DNA of 64,000 nt from Cacajao melanocephalus (GCA_963573385.1 CAUYLG010044332.1:1-64000); one strand, 5' to 3'; positions 26,758-46,998 are shown, counted from the stretch's first letter. Numbers and translations are program-made. Notes: generated by a model not told the origin, from the sequence alone.

Positions 26758-28427
26758 TGGGGTGAAGAAAAGAAAAGACAAAGAGAAAAACACAGAGCTT
26801 GAAGTGGAAGAGAAATCATGGCTGGATAACCTCGGCTCCGGCTGGAGACAGGGACCCCACATGCCCACCTTCCAACCTTGACTCTGGGCCTCGCCTGCTG
26901 AACAGAGGCAGCCCCAGCTCCAAACCCCAGCTCCAAGGAGGATGTGTACCCCAAGCCACACCTGGCCTGATGGCCACCTCCACAGGACAGAGACCACCAC
27001 ATTCCACACCACTTGTCACACCCGCAGGCTCCAGGGCCAGCAAGCAGGGCTGTTGGGATGCACACGGCCAGGAGACACCAACACTTGCCAGCCCGCCCTG
27101 AGGTTTTTCTGGGCTGGGGAGAGGGGAGAGGCTGGGCTCTCCAAGGAAGAGGAAGGGGCCTGCTGTCCTGCTCCGGAAGAAACCCCATCGCCCTCACCGG
27201 ATCCTATGATTCCTGGAACTCCGGCCACATAGGCAGGCTGTACGTGTCCACACTTGGGACCAAGTTCAATGTCACCGGGTTCAGGGGGGCATGTAAAAGA
27301 ATGATTCAACGTGAGAAGAAAGGGACGGTTGGCATGTGTAACAAGGCTTGATGACAATTTCACGGGAATAAAAGCCACCACTTTTTCCAGGACACTTCCT
27401 GCTCCGGAAATCTCCCCCTGGGTGAGGAGGGTGAGGGCCAGGGGCCCTGCAGATCTGGCAGCTGACTGCCAGGGCCCCAGCTGAGCCCCGGCGAGATTGG
27501 ATCAGATCAGACCACAGGCAGATTCACAAGGTAAATATAGCCCGTCAACCCAAAATAAACAGCCCCGCCGGCCGTCTGAATCTGGCGAGGCGAACCCTGA
27601 AGGGACAGGAAAGACAAGAGACCCATATCACCACCTCACGCTGGTCCAAGGATCCCCCCATTGGGGGTTTGGCTAGAGATGTCAAACCTTAGCAAGGGCC
27701 AAGAAGAGGGTTATGTAACTCTGCGAAAGGCAGGGCCTGGCTGGCCCTGCCGGACTGTACCAGGCGTCGGCCCACCTCACCCAAGTGCCAGTCATCTCTC
27801 CTGGCTCCTGCTGGGCTCCATGGAGACCCTGGGCACCTGGCATCTGCAAGTCCAGATCCCTCCGAGGCAGCCCTCCCATGCCGGGCCTGACCTCAGCCCC
27901 GCAGCCTTCCTGCCCCGGGCCTAGTTCTTTTCTTATTCACCTTTTTAGGAGGGTGGATGGCTGCCACCTAGAACGTGAGGCCACTTAGCTGCAATCATGC
28001 AGGGTCAACCGGAGCTGTCTGAGCCTGCCCGCCCCACTTCAACTGCAAACCATATCTTAAGAGGGGATTGAGGCCCAGTGTGCAGTGGTTTACAAAGTCT
28101 TGACCATGATAGTCCAGGGCTCCAAATAGTTCCCTAAATAGACACATGCGCATTTATAACAGAAACAAAAGTTTCACCAAACAACGTTTAGCCTTAAAGC
28201 ATGCCAATAAGGCCTATTCTTGCAAGATGGAATGCATGCTGCTACTTTGTTTCATTTCATCCTTATCTCATCCTAAAAAGGACCAGTAGCTTGGTACCAA
28301 AGTTATCAAAAGAAACAACAAACATGCTTGTTGCAACCTACTAAATTTGTCACAAGCCATGAATAGGTTGAACTTGCACACAGGGTAGGGGAACACAAGC
28401 CCAGACTTTCTCTTCAACTGGCTCATT
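26758..28427. other. repeat-poor ORAI1 intron island
   Basis: About 1.67 kb without recognisable repeats, GC-rich in the first 1.2 kb. Contains CAAAATAAACAGCCCCGCCG near 27,550 and other non-repeat sequence. Two overlapping open frames have no family signature. It stands out as a candidate enhancer by absence of insertions only. Confidence 0.45.
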
Positions 28428-29556
<1,129 letters not shown>

Positions 29557-29959
29557 GCAAATAAATATTTTTAGACAGTTATAAGTGCCTTCAATCAATG
29601 CTTTCCCATCACTCCACTTACCAAATGCCTTCTAAAGGCAGAATCATATGTATCTTGCTTCCTCCACTCTACTATTTCTTTGTTCTTCCAGCATCTAGCG
29701 CTGGGCCTCCATAAAAGGTGGCTGCAGGAGTTCAGAAAGGTAAGGCCTGGCCTAGGGTATTTCAGCCCAGGGTGTCCAAAGTGTCCAGCAGATAATTGTA
29801 GGTGATTTCTTGGGACTTGGAAGATCATATTAAAACTTCTTATGATATTCATTGATTTACCTCATTCTTTCACCTGTTCTATTTTTATATATGTTTATAA
29901 CATGATTTATTAGAATGCATATATCATTTATAGACATACAAATACTGAGGCTAGTGCTA

Positions 29960-30830
<871 letters not shown>

Positions 30831-30839
30831 GGCTTAGAT

Positions 30840-31008
30840 CAGGGGTCACCAAACTAGAGTCTGTAGTTTTTGTAAATAAAGTTTTATTGGCACACAGCCA
30901 TGCCCCCTCATTCACCTATTATCTGTGCTGCTTTCCAGCTACAGGGCAGTCGAGCAGTTACCACTGAGACCCCACGGCTCCTTTATACAAAAAGCCAGCC
31001 GACCCCTG
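30840..31008. mobile_element. hAT-type (Charlie-like) non-autonomous DNA transposon remnant
   Basis: It starts CAGGGGTCACC and ends GACCCCTG, giving 8-bp matching inverted ends. The interior has TTTTTGTAAATAAAGTTTTA and TTGGCACACAGCCATG, a sequence shared by a common primate hAT repeat. The element is internally shortened. Eight-bp flanks are no longer identical. Confidence 0.7.
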
Positions 31009-31171
31009 GGTGACATCAATGATCCCTAAAGAAGGTTATCAAATAACAGTCCCACAAGAGTCTCCTCTGAAGAAAAGTCTGTGGTCTTAGCAGTCTGAAA
31101 TGTTCCTTCCCAAGAGCATACTAAAGAACTCTTAGAAACATCATCAGAGAGAAATCTGCTGTCTACGCTGA

Positions 31172-32360
31172 TTTTTATTGATTGATTTATTGATTTTTGA
31201 GATAGGGTCTTGCTCTGTCACCCAGACTGGAGTGAAGTGGCACCATTACAGCTCACTGAAGCCTCGACTTTCTGGGCTCAAGTGATCCTCCTGCCTCAGC
31301 CTCCCAAGTACTTGGGACCACAGGCATCTGCCACCATGCCTGGCTAATTGGTTTTTTTTATTATTATTATTTGTAGAGATGGGGTCTCACTATGCTGCCC
31401 AGGCTGGTCTCCAACTCCTAGGCTCCAGCTATCCTCCTAACTCAGCCTCTCAAAATGCTAGGATTACAGGCGTGAGTCACTGCACCTGGTCTGCTGCCTA
31501 TGTTTAAATTTATATTCAGTTTTATTTCTCAACAGGAACTCTCCCCTTCACCCTCAGCCCACACTGATTACCACAGGGCTGTCTTAGAAGCCTGCTCAGA
31601 GTTATCCTTCATTAGCCAGGGACCCAGCAACCAGCAGGGCTCAACACTGCTCTTGGTCAAAATTCCCAAAATATGCCACAGGTACTTGTGAGATTTTACA
31701 AAGGTCTTCTCTGCTGGGCAGGATGCACCGTCCCCTTGGGGACACAGCAAAATTCCATTTCTCCATAGCCTGGTGTGCAAATCCAGCACGCAGAATCTTG
31801 CATCTGGAAGATTTCAAAGGCCCAGTATACAACCTGCATAGGTGGTGGAAATGAGAGGGTAGTAGAGTGGAAATGGCTCCCAGCCAGCCAGACGAGAGCA
31901 TGAATTCTACTAGCTGGGGAACCTTAACTTCTAGAAGCCTTAGTTTTCCTGTTTACAGTACATACTTTTAAGAGCTACGGTGAGGATTAAGAATGAAAGA
32001 AAAGTATTCAGGCTCATGCCTGGCACAACAGGGTTTCTGTAAACAGTAACTACCACCATTACCACCATCATAGAATTCATCATGTAACTCCTGTCTAGAA
32101 CTTTCAATGGCTCCCTATTGCCTATCCAAGACTTCAAACCTCCCAAACAGCCAATCAAGGCCCTCCATCATCTTGCCTAGCTAGATTCACATTCTCTACT
32201 ACTTCCTACACACTGTCAACCCCAACCACAGCCCCTGTACCTTTCCCCTAGGCCCTGTAATTTCTTATTTTTAACTGTTCCTGTCATTTCCTTTGACTTG
32301 ATGGCTCTTTCTGAAGTCCTAACTCCACCACCCTCAAGGCTCAGGCAAGAGCCAGATTGC
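31172..32360. repeat. old Alu, unique sequence, MIR and L2 fragment
   Basis: Reverse AluJ-like copy 31,172-31,490. 31,491-31,884 appears unique. MIR-like about 31,885-32,087. L2 3' region about 32,088-32,360 (CAATGGCTCCCTATTGCC, AAGGCCCTCCATCATCTTGC). Confidence 0.7.
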
Positions 32361-32409
32361 TCTGACTCAGTTAACCCTTAGCAGCCCTAACGCCATGAGA
32401 AAAAGGGTG

Positions 32410-33101
<692 letters not shown>

Positions 33102-33288
33102 TGAACCAAGCTGTCTTGCTCAAGTGTCTGTTCTGACCTTGTTCTGCTTTAGCCTCTCCACTGTTCCCCTCCACTCTGGTGCTTCCTCTCCCACAGCAAC
33201 GGCACTACACCATAGCCACAGGGCTCTGCAGCTTCCCAGCCAGATGACCCTGAGCAAATCTTTCCTCTCGATGACCACCTATACCCAC

Positions 33289-34065
33289 TGTAAGGTTAGC
33301 CAAGAAAAAAGAGAGTAGACCCAGAGTCAGGCAAACAAGTTTTTTTTTTTCTTTGAGATGGAGTCTCACTCTTGTTGCCTAGGCTGGAGGGCAATGGTGT
33401 GACCTTGGCTCACCGCAACCTCTGCCTCCTGGGTTCAAGCGATTCTTCTGCCTCCTGAGTAGCTGGGATTACAGGTATGTGCTACTAACCTCAGCTAATT
33501 TTTGCATTTTCAGTAGAGATGGGGTTTCTCCATGTTGGCCAGGCTGGTCTTGAACTCTCAACCTCAGGTGATCCGCCCACCGCGGCCTCCCAAAGTGCTG
33601 GGATTACGACGTGAGCCACTGCACCAGCGACAAGCAAGTTTTATTAACCTGCCGGGCTGCCCCGTAACAATCAAGGAGGCAGCCCCGAGCTTACAAAATC
33701 GGGTTTATATGGGGAGAGAGGGGCATAAAGGAGTTTCAGGACTGAGATAATCTATCAGCTTGTAACAGGCACAGAGATAGTTTGTTAACTTGTGACAGAC
33801 CTACACTACATCATCCAGTGACTTTTGTGGAGGCAGTTCTAAAAAAAACCAGATTTTACAGGTACGTGTAAAACAGGAATTTACAAGTATGGAAACAAAC
33901 ATTTGCTTTCCCTGTCCTTCCCGAGCTGCCCAGATGGCTGTAATCAGGCCTTGCTTAATTGTAGTGCCTGGATAGGAGTTCAGGAATGCAGCTGCAAAGC
34001 AATCAGAGTCGGGGGCGAGGTCAGCTTGCGTGGAGGGGGTTTTCTGAGGCAGCTTGTCCCTAACA
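33289..34065 (-). mobile_element. solo LTR (class I-like ERV) containing an Alu
   Basis: On the - strand it begins TGTTAGGGACAAGC and ends CCTTACA (TG...CA), and it is flanked by the perfect 5-bp duplication CCCAC (33,284-33,288 and 34,066-34,070). It has an ATATAAA TATA box (33,704-33,710) and an AATAAA signal (33,640-33,645), defining U3, R and U5. A reverse Alu occupies 33,341-33,628 in the U5 side, flanked by CAAACAAGTTT/CAAGCAAGTTT. Without the Alu the LTR is about 480 bp. No internal viral genes are present; subfamily not assigned. Confidence 0.85.
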
Positions 34066-34070
34066 CCCAC

Positions 34071-36793
34071 CTGGTTGTAGGAAGATCACACAAGATGCTA
34101 CATGGGACACTGTCTAGCCTATTGCAGGAGCCTAATCAACAATAGCAATAATAATTACTATCAGTAATCAGTACTAGGAATAGTGCTAGCAATTTCTTGC
34201 TCATTTCCATGGTCCCTGAACTCTGAACATGTCACAGAGGCTCAGTGTCTTATGATTTGACTCCTTCCTTCCAACTCATTTTCACAGAAATTACAGGCAA
34301 CTTCTGAACCAGCTCTAGAACCTGGGAACAGAAGGGTGCTCACAGAGAAGTGAGGAGGCAGATAATCCAAAAATAATTGATCCCAGGTCGTGGAAAGCAT
34401 TTTGTTTACGGCAGCAGACTGACCTTCCCAATTATCTTCTGCTTAGGCTAATGTTACAGCCTACCTTCCCCAGAAGACGAGATCACCACAGGTACCTGCT
34501 GCCAGTCCTGCAGGAGACGGGGTCAGGCTGAGGCTGGCTGCCTCTCGATGAAGTATAAACTGAGGCACAGAGGGCCTGAATCAAAGCCCACAAGAGTACA
34601 CTCGGCTCAAGGAACTGGACAGGATGCTGATCCTATGCTATATCCAGGGCCCCTTGCTTTGTATCTCACGTTAGAGTTTGGAGGACGGTGAGTGCTGTTC
34701 CTAGAAACTCCATCTACAGCAAGATTCTTGTCTGCAGATCAGAGAGGGTCCAGGCAAGGGTGTAACATCAGACCCTGAAAATTCCTCAGTGTTTCATGGG
34801 TCCAGTCTGGCCTCAGAATGAATCTTCATGTGAGTCCATGGGAGAGCAGGATATCTGCCATCTCCGTATGCATAAAACTGGCATCATAAACAAACAAAAG
34901 AAAACTGGCATCAAAGGGGTAAAGCCACTTGCCTGAGGTCCCCCACCGCCTATCCCCAACACTTCATGGCCACCTGGCCAGGCCCTTCCACCCATGAAGT
35001 GGGGAATCTCTCAATCCCCTCCATACTTTGTGGAGGACCCTTCCTCAATCTCACCTGGTGACCCTACCCCCTTGGTAATCAAAGGTCAAGTTAACTCTTC
35101 TGACTTTCCAGGTCTCTGGGAAGGAAGCCCTCTGGGGGCAGGAAGTTGGTTGTGCTGACTCATAGGCCAAGGGAGAGTAATCCAGGAACTTGTCACTCTG
35201 TTACCATGGCATTGGGGCAGCTGGCACCTCCTCCTTTCTGAAGCTGACTTACAGGCTAGGCATCTAAGGTGGGGTGGGATATGGTCAGGACCCCCATCCT
35301 GCACCCAATCCCATCTCTCCTAGAGATTTCCAGCTTCCTGGTACATCCAGTTACCCTCGTAACTGCGGAATGGAGAGTGTCATAGGGTTCCGTCCTTCCC
35401 TGCCTGCAGAACTTTGCGGATTCCATCAGCAGAGCCGGGAAGCCTTATCCACCCAGGCAGGGGAAAATAAAACTCCCCAAGAGACAGAATGGGTAGGCCA
35501 AGGCCCACTCCATGCCATTGGCTGCCCCAGTCTCCTGACTTCCCCACACTGTTTTTAGTAAGAGGAAGGAGGTTACACTTGACCATGAAGCCTGTCTTTG
35601 GGAGGAAGAGAGGGCTTGAGAAGGCAGGAAAGTGTCATTCATCTGGATCTTACCCCTCAGGAGTGAGAGGGGGCCTGGGGCAGTTATAAACTCATGACAA
35701 GAAAAGGGGGAACCATTATCTTAAACCTGGAGCGCTGCAGGGAAAGGCTGACAGCTGGTAGCTCCCTCCCTACGCAATTATAAAAGTTTGTTTGGCTTAA
35801 AAGAAACTCTTTTGTCCTGTTTCTCATTTTCTAGGCCTGTCCTAACATGTCCCTGGCTGGACATCTATCACAGTTCCTATATACCGCAATGGGTACAAGT
35901 GCCTGAGCAAGTTCTGAATGTTAGCAGACCCGGGTTCAAATCCCGCTCCCCGGGACTGGCTGTGTCGTCTTGGGAAAGCCCTTTGACAAAATCACCACAG
36001 AGAGTTGTTGAAGAGTAAGCCCGGGAGTTAAGGCACCTAGCAGAGTGAGTGTTTAGCAAATGCCAGGTCTTTTCAGAGATTCTCCAGGCACAAGGCAGAA
36101 CCCGGTCTCTTAGGATTTGAAACTAACAGAGCAGAATTCCGTCTTACCTAAACTAAAAACGCAAGTGCTGTCCTTTTATACCAACACACTCCCTGATTTC
36201 CTCTCAGGGGCTCCCTCAATTTTATTCTCAAAGTCAGAGAAACTTTTGAGTAGCAGCCTTCTTTGACAGATTCAGGAATTGAGGCCCAGAGAGGGAGAGT
36301 GAGCTGCCTGAGGTCACAAAGGCAGCCAGCAGGCGAGCAGGGAGAGCTGCTTCCCACTCCCCATCTCCTGGCCCAGCGTGCTCTGGGCCTCTAAAAAATT
36401 CAGGCTCTGCTGCAAGGCAAAGCAGGGAGAGTCCCAGACACACTCCCTTCCCAAGAAAACACGAAGGGTGCAGCCACTCCCTGCCTCGAGGCCAAGGGCT
36501 TAGCTCACTTGTGGCGTGGGCAGGAGCGCTCTGGTCCACAGAACTGGGGGGCGGGGAGGCAGAGTCCATTCACACAGGCTGATATCACCGAAAGTGATAA
36601 TAATGTAGTTATTATGTAGTGCCCTGCGCCAGAGAAATACCAAGATGCTAAGCCTGAAGGTATCCCCAGAGCCACTTCTCAGGCCCATCCACGCCCTCAC
36701 CCACCCCACACCTCAGAGGCTTTGCACTCCGGCTCCTTGGGATGTGGGGGAAGGAAAGCATGACTAGCTCCTAGATCAAGTAGGAGCCCATTG
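34071..36793. other. repeat-poor 5' part of ORAI1 intron
   Basis: 2.7 kb without an Alu. MIR copies lie at about 35,905-36,060 (GTTCAAATCCC) and 36,190-36,330 (ATTGAGGCCCAGAGAGGG). The remainder is unique with no recognised coding signal. Close to the promoter, so a reasonable place for intronic regulatory elements. Confidence 0.5.
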
Positions 36794-37079
<286 letters not shown>

Positions 37080-37090
37080 AGGAGCCCATT

Positions 37091-37540
37091 CAAAGGGAAC
37101 ACGTCCCTCCCTCCTCCCCCACACGCAGTGACTCAGTGGCAAGTTTCTGGAGAAAAAACTGAAGATGGGGACTGGTTGTCAAACCCCCAGGCTGAGGCTC
37201 TCGGAAAATTTGGCGGAAAGGGGGGGTCAGGAAATCCCCTCTACGAGCTGATAAAAGAACACGGCCAATATCTTCCGGCCGCAGGTGTGGGGGCACAGGA
37301 CAGCTCCGAAGTCTTTCTCTTCGTCCCCAGCTCCTGACGCCCCCAGGTGGGTTCGAGCCTTTGAGTCCTGACTTTCCCCTCTGTACACACGTGGGGCGGG
37401 TTCTTACAGAGCTAACTTCGGGATGCATCTACCACTCTGGCTGGGGCAGGTGTGGCCATGTGGAGGCACCCGAGCCCCCCCAAGCCGGGACTCCGGCATG
37501 GCTGGTCTGCACCCCAGAACGGAGTCATTTGGCGCCCACC
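37091..37540. other. ORAI1 first-intron promoter flank
   Basis: Unique sequence with an AP-1 type TGACTCA at 37,129-37,135 and an E2F-like TTTGGCGG at 37,209-37,216. Motif matches only. Confidence 0.35.
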
Positions 37541-37724
37541 TGTGCTCACAGCCAGCGCCGCCAGCGCCTTTGCCCCCCGCGTAGCGCGCACCGCGGCTTC
37601 TCCCGGCTCTTCCCCTCACCCTGCCCGCCAGGCCCGCCCAGCCCGCTCCCCAGCGGGCCCCGTCGGGGCTGCGGGCGGGAGCGGCGGGGACAGCAGAGGG
37701 GGGAGGGTAGGGCGGCCAGCTCAC

Positions 37725-38024
37725 CATGGCGAAGCCGGAGAGCAGCGCCGAGGTCCGGCTGGAGGCTTTGAGCTTGGCGCGGCTCAAGTAGAGCTTGCGC
37801 CAGGACAGCGCCTGCATGGAGTGCTCGTTGAGGCTCATCACCTCGGAGTAACTCTGGCCGATCCAGTCCGGGTAGGTGAGGGCGGGCGGCGGCGACGGGG
37901 CCCCCGGGGGCTCCCCGTCCCCGCTGCGGCGGCGGCTCCGGCGGCTGCCGCTGGTGGTGCTGCCGCCGCTCGGGGGAAGCTCCGGGCTGCCGCGGCTCGG
38001 GGGCGGGGCGGGCTCCGGATGCAT
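37725..38024 (-). CDS. ORAI1: ORAI1 coding exon 1 (residues 1-100)
   Basis: The ATG is at 38,022-38,024 and the exon ends in ATG followed by the donor GTGAGC (intron from 37,724 downward). It encodes 100 residues: [20 protein letters not shown], an Arg-rich stretch [11 protein letters not shown], a proline-rich segment [10 protein letters not shown], then the conserved [20 protein letters not shown], the cytosolic helix [20 protein letters not shown] and the start of TM1 (ALLSGFAM). Arg90 equals human Arg91, the position mutated in CRAC-channel immunodeficiency, and Gly97 equals the human Gly98 hinge; both are intact. The start context is weak (T at -3, C at +4). Met63 (37,836-37,838) has G at -3 and corresponds to the known internal start of the short human isoform. 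Confidence 0.95.
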
Positions 38025-38336
38025 GGAGCACGCCGCCGAGGCGCGGGCCGGCCCGGGCGCCACCTGTCCCCCACGCGGGCCCGGCCTCACCCGGCCGGCC
38101 GCACAGGACGACGAGGACGAGGTCGACGGAGTGCCCGCTGCCCCAGCTCGCAGGCCCGCGGCGCCGCTGTCAAGAGCCCCCCGGCGGCAGCGACCGGAGC
38201 CTGCGCGCGGGCGGCGTCCCGGATCCCTGGGGCCGGGACCCCAGCGCGCGCCGCGATTGGCCGCAGCCCCAGACTGTTTTGCATGCTCCCCGCCCATCTG
38301 GGCCCCGCCCACGGAGAGGTGGGCGGTATTGTGGGC

Positions 38337-38346
38337 GTCACGTGAC
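38337..38346. promoter_or_regulatory. GTCACGTGAC palindrome (E-box/CLEAR-type)
   Basis: A perfect 10-bp palindrome containing CACGTG lies inside the CpG island about 310 bp upstream of the ORAI1 start codon. It fits the preferred site of USF1/2 and of the MiT/TFE family (TFEB, TFE3, MITF), known as the CLEAR element. Binding is inferred from the motif only. Confidence 0.55.
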
Positions 38347-38599
38347 CCGCCCGCTCCGACGGCACCGCCCACGGTCCCTGGCGCGCCGCCGCCCCCGCCT
38401 CTTCCTGGAAGCGCCCGGCTGCCCCGGGACTCGTAGTGTTCCCGCTCCGGCTCCTGGCGCCGCCCCTCTACGCAGCTGCTCCCGTGGCCCTGCTCCCGGA
38501 GCTCGGACTCCTGGGTCGGGCCGCCCGAGGTCACCTCTGGGCGCCTCCTGAGGCCCATGTCCCCTTTGGAACAAGTTGGCTCAAGGTCTGTAGGAAAAA

Positions 38600-39948
38600 G
38601 AGCGGGCCGAGGTCTAGAGTTTATGTGGTGCTCACTGGGTGCCAACGCCGGTCTAGGTGCTGAGGCTGGGTAGGGTGGTGAACGAGATGGACAAAATCCC
38701 GTGCCCTCCTGGAGCCTGCGTTCTGGAGGGGAAGAGACACAAACACCAATAAGCCTATTTCATAATAGTTTAGAAAGTGAAAGTGTAGAAAAAATAAAGC
38801 GGCCGGGCGAGGTGGTTCACCGCCTGTAGTCACAGCACTTTGGGAGGCGGAGGCGGGTGGATCACCTGAGACCAGGAGTTCAAGACAAGCCTGGCCAACA
38901 TAGTGAAACCCCTTCTCTACTAAAAATACAAAAATTAGCTGGGCGTGGTGGCGGGCACCTGTAATCCGGCTGCTCGGGAGGCTGAGGCAGGAGAATCATC
39001 GCTTGGACCTGGCAGGCGGAGGTTGCAGTGAGCCGAGGTCGCACCATTACACTCCAGCCTTACAGCCTGGGTGAGAAGAGTGAAACTCCGTCTCAAAAAT
39101 AAATAAATAAATAAGTAAAGCAGGCTAAAGGAGGTGAGTAGTGCGGGAGCTGCAATTTTAATTTTAAAATACACAGATTCAGGGCAGGGAGCTTTTTCTT
39201 TTCTTTCTTTTTTTTTTTTTTAGGGTAGGGAGGTCTCTTGACCGCTTTGTTCACCTGTGTTCACCAGCATCTGATACGTACTGGGGTGACCAGTTGCTGA
39301 TATTTTTTGAACCAGTGAATCCTCAAACCCATTCAGCAGGTGTCTTCTGAGCACCTATTAAGTGCTATGTTGAGGGATTCCAGGAAAATGATAACCTTCA
39401 TGGAATCTTATATATCAGTGGGGGGTGGAGAGGGGCAGGAAATAAACAAGGACACACCTTTCTGACTTAGCTCACATTTGAGCTGAGACCAGAGCCCGCC
39501 ATGCAAACAGACAGGATTTAGCTTTCCAGGGTGGCGAGAGAACTGCTCATGCCAAGACTCTGAAGCAGGGATATTTTGCTGTTGGAGCATCGGAAGGACA
39601 ATTTTGGGGAGCAGAGGTGAGGTAGGTGTGTATGCAGGGACTGTGCTAGGGAGTATCTCCTAGGAGGCCAGCTCCAGGACAGGAACCTTTACTGTCAGCT
39701 TCATAGCTCCATCCTCAGCATCTAGAATATTCCTCGGCACACAATCGGTGCTCTAATTTTTTGTTAAGTGAATAAATACGGGAGAGACAGGAATGAGTGA
39801 CAGGCATGTGACATTGCAGGTCAGCGAGGTGAAACTTAACTCTTCTTACCACTAGGGGGCGCGACCCCACCCAACCGTTAGAGGATGAAAACTTCCACCC
39901 CAAAAAATTCTCTGGCTCCCCCAGGGGACTTTATTGGCGTTTTTGAAA
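38600..39948. repeat. ORAI1 upstream flank: MIR, Alu, MIR
   Basis: MIR-like about 38,620-38,790 (TGGTGCTCACTGGGTGCCAA). Forward Alu 38,803-39,119. T-rich tract 39,204-39,221. MIR-like about 39,290-39,480. 39,480-39,948 is mostly unique and holds the CTCF-type site. Confidence 0.7.
39849..39862 (+). promoter_or_regulatory. CTCF-type core site upstream of ORAI1
   Basis: The 14 bases CCACTAGGGGGCGC match the CTCF core consensus at every informative position. The site lies in non-repetitive sequence about 1.65 kb upstream of the ORAI1 promoter. It is a plausible boundary element; occupancy is not shown by sequence alone. Confidence 0.6.
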
Positions 39949-39954
39949 TGAAGA

Positions 39955-42090
<2,136 letters not shown>

Positions 42091-42941
42091 CACATCGCTA
42101 TCACCTCAGGGCCTCCCACTGGCTACTGTCAATGGAAACAGGTTCAATGAACAAAATAATGCAATGTCCTTGGTTCCTAGAAACCCCCAGTTCAGGACTA
42201 GGAACACACAACATTTAGTAGCTAAGGGGTCCTGAGTTCTGGAGGGGGAAGAGGCTGGAAGCTGGGAGGAGAGATTTGCTGATTTAAGAGGAACAGAAGG
42301 ATCTGGGCGTGGTGACTCAGAAGGGGCTTTAGGGTGGAGAGGGTTTCCTCTCTCCAGCTCCTATGTCAGGGCCCTCACTCCTCTCCTAAATCTCTGTGGT
42401 TTGAATTTCCCAATCTGCACAGATCAGAAGTAATAAAAATATCCAGACATGGGTGAGGTGTCTGGGCCATCCCTTCCTCCTGCCCCAGGATCCTAGAGGG
42501 GTCCATGGTTAGTAACTTTTCCCTACTCTTTTCTTTTGGTGGTGGGGAGACAGGGGTCTCATTGTGTTACCCAGGCTGCATTTGGACTCCTGGGCTCAAC
42601 AGGCATGCACCACGAAGCCTGGCTACAACAATGTTTTCATACCCCTGGCGACAAGAAGCTCACTCCTTCTAGAAGCTGAGCATGACTGATTGGTTGTCTG
42701 ATACTTCAAAAGTTGTCCTTGTATGGAGCTAGTGGCAGCTTCCCTGTAAGTCCTTCCTTGTGTCCTGACTTAGAATGCATGAAATCCCTCTGCCGGCCAG
42801 TCGTGTGCCAGCTCCACAAGACATCTGGGAGGCAGCTTTTGTGAGTGATCTTGACGGTTTTCATGGTTAAAGAATTAGGATGCAGGAGGCTGGAAACCAA
42901 GTGAGACGCTGTCAGGGGGCTGGTTACAAAATGCAGAATGG
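42091..42941. other. mostly unique intergenic sequence
   Basis: A degraded reverse Alu fragment sits at about 42,540-42,624. I see nothing else recognisable. Confidence 0.6.
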
Positions 42942-46108
<3,167 letters not shown>

Positions 46109-46111
46109 CAG

Positions 46112-46998
<887 letters not shown>

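Larger units (their letters stand above)
37540..38570 (-). promoter_or_regulatory. ORAI1: CpG-island promoter of ORAI1
   Basis: The sequence is very rich in G+C and CpG from about 37,540 to 38,570, in contrast to the CpG-poor surroundings. It covers exon 1, the 5' UTR and the upstream promoter. On the upstream side there is a CCAAT box on the - strand (ATTGG on +, 38,256-38,260), CCCGCCC/CCCGCCCA GC boxes around 38,289-38,312, a perfect palindrome GTCACGTGAC at 38,337-38,346, and an ACTAYRNNNCCCR match at 38,425-38,437 (- strand). No TATA box was seen. Start sites are therefore probably dispersed, around 38,150-38,230. Confidence 0.85.

Noticed and set aside
35931..35945. GGGTTCAAATCCC resembling a tRNA B box
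   Set aside because: It lies in a MIR, which carries this sequence from its tRNA-derived ancestry; no cloverleaf or A box is present at the right distance.
37404..38645. Long open frame (413 codons) on the - strand spanning ORAI1 exon 1
   Set aside because: Only the 100 codons from the ATG at 38,024 to the donor at 37,724 are ORAI1. The upstream and intronic extensions are open because the CpG island is poor in stop codons; they show no conserved family.
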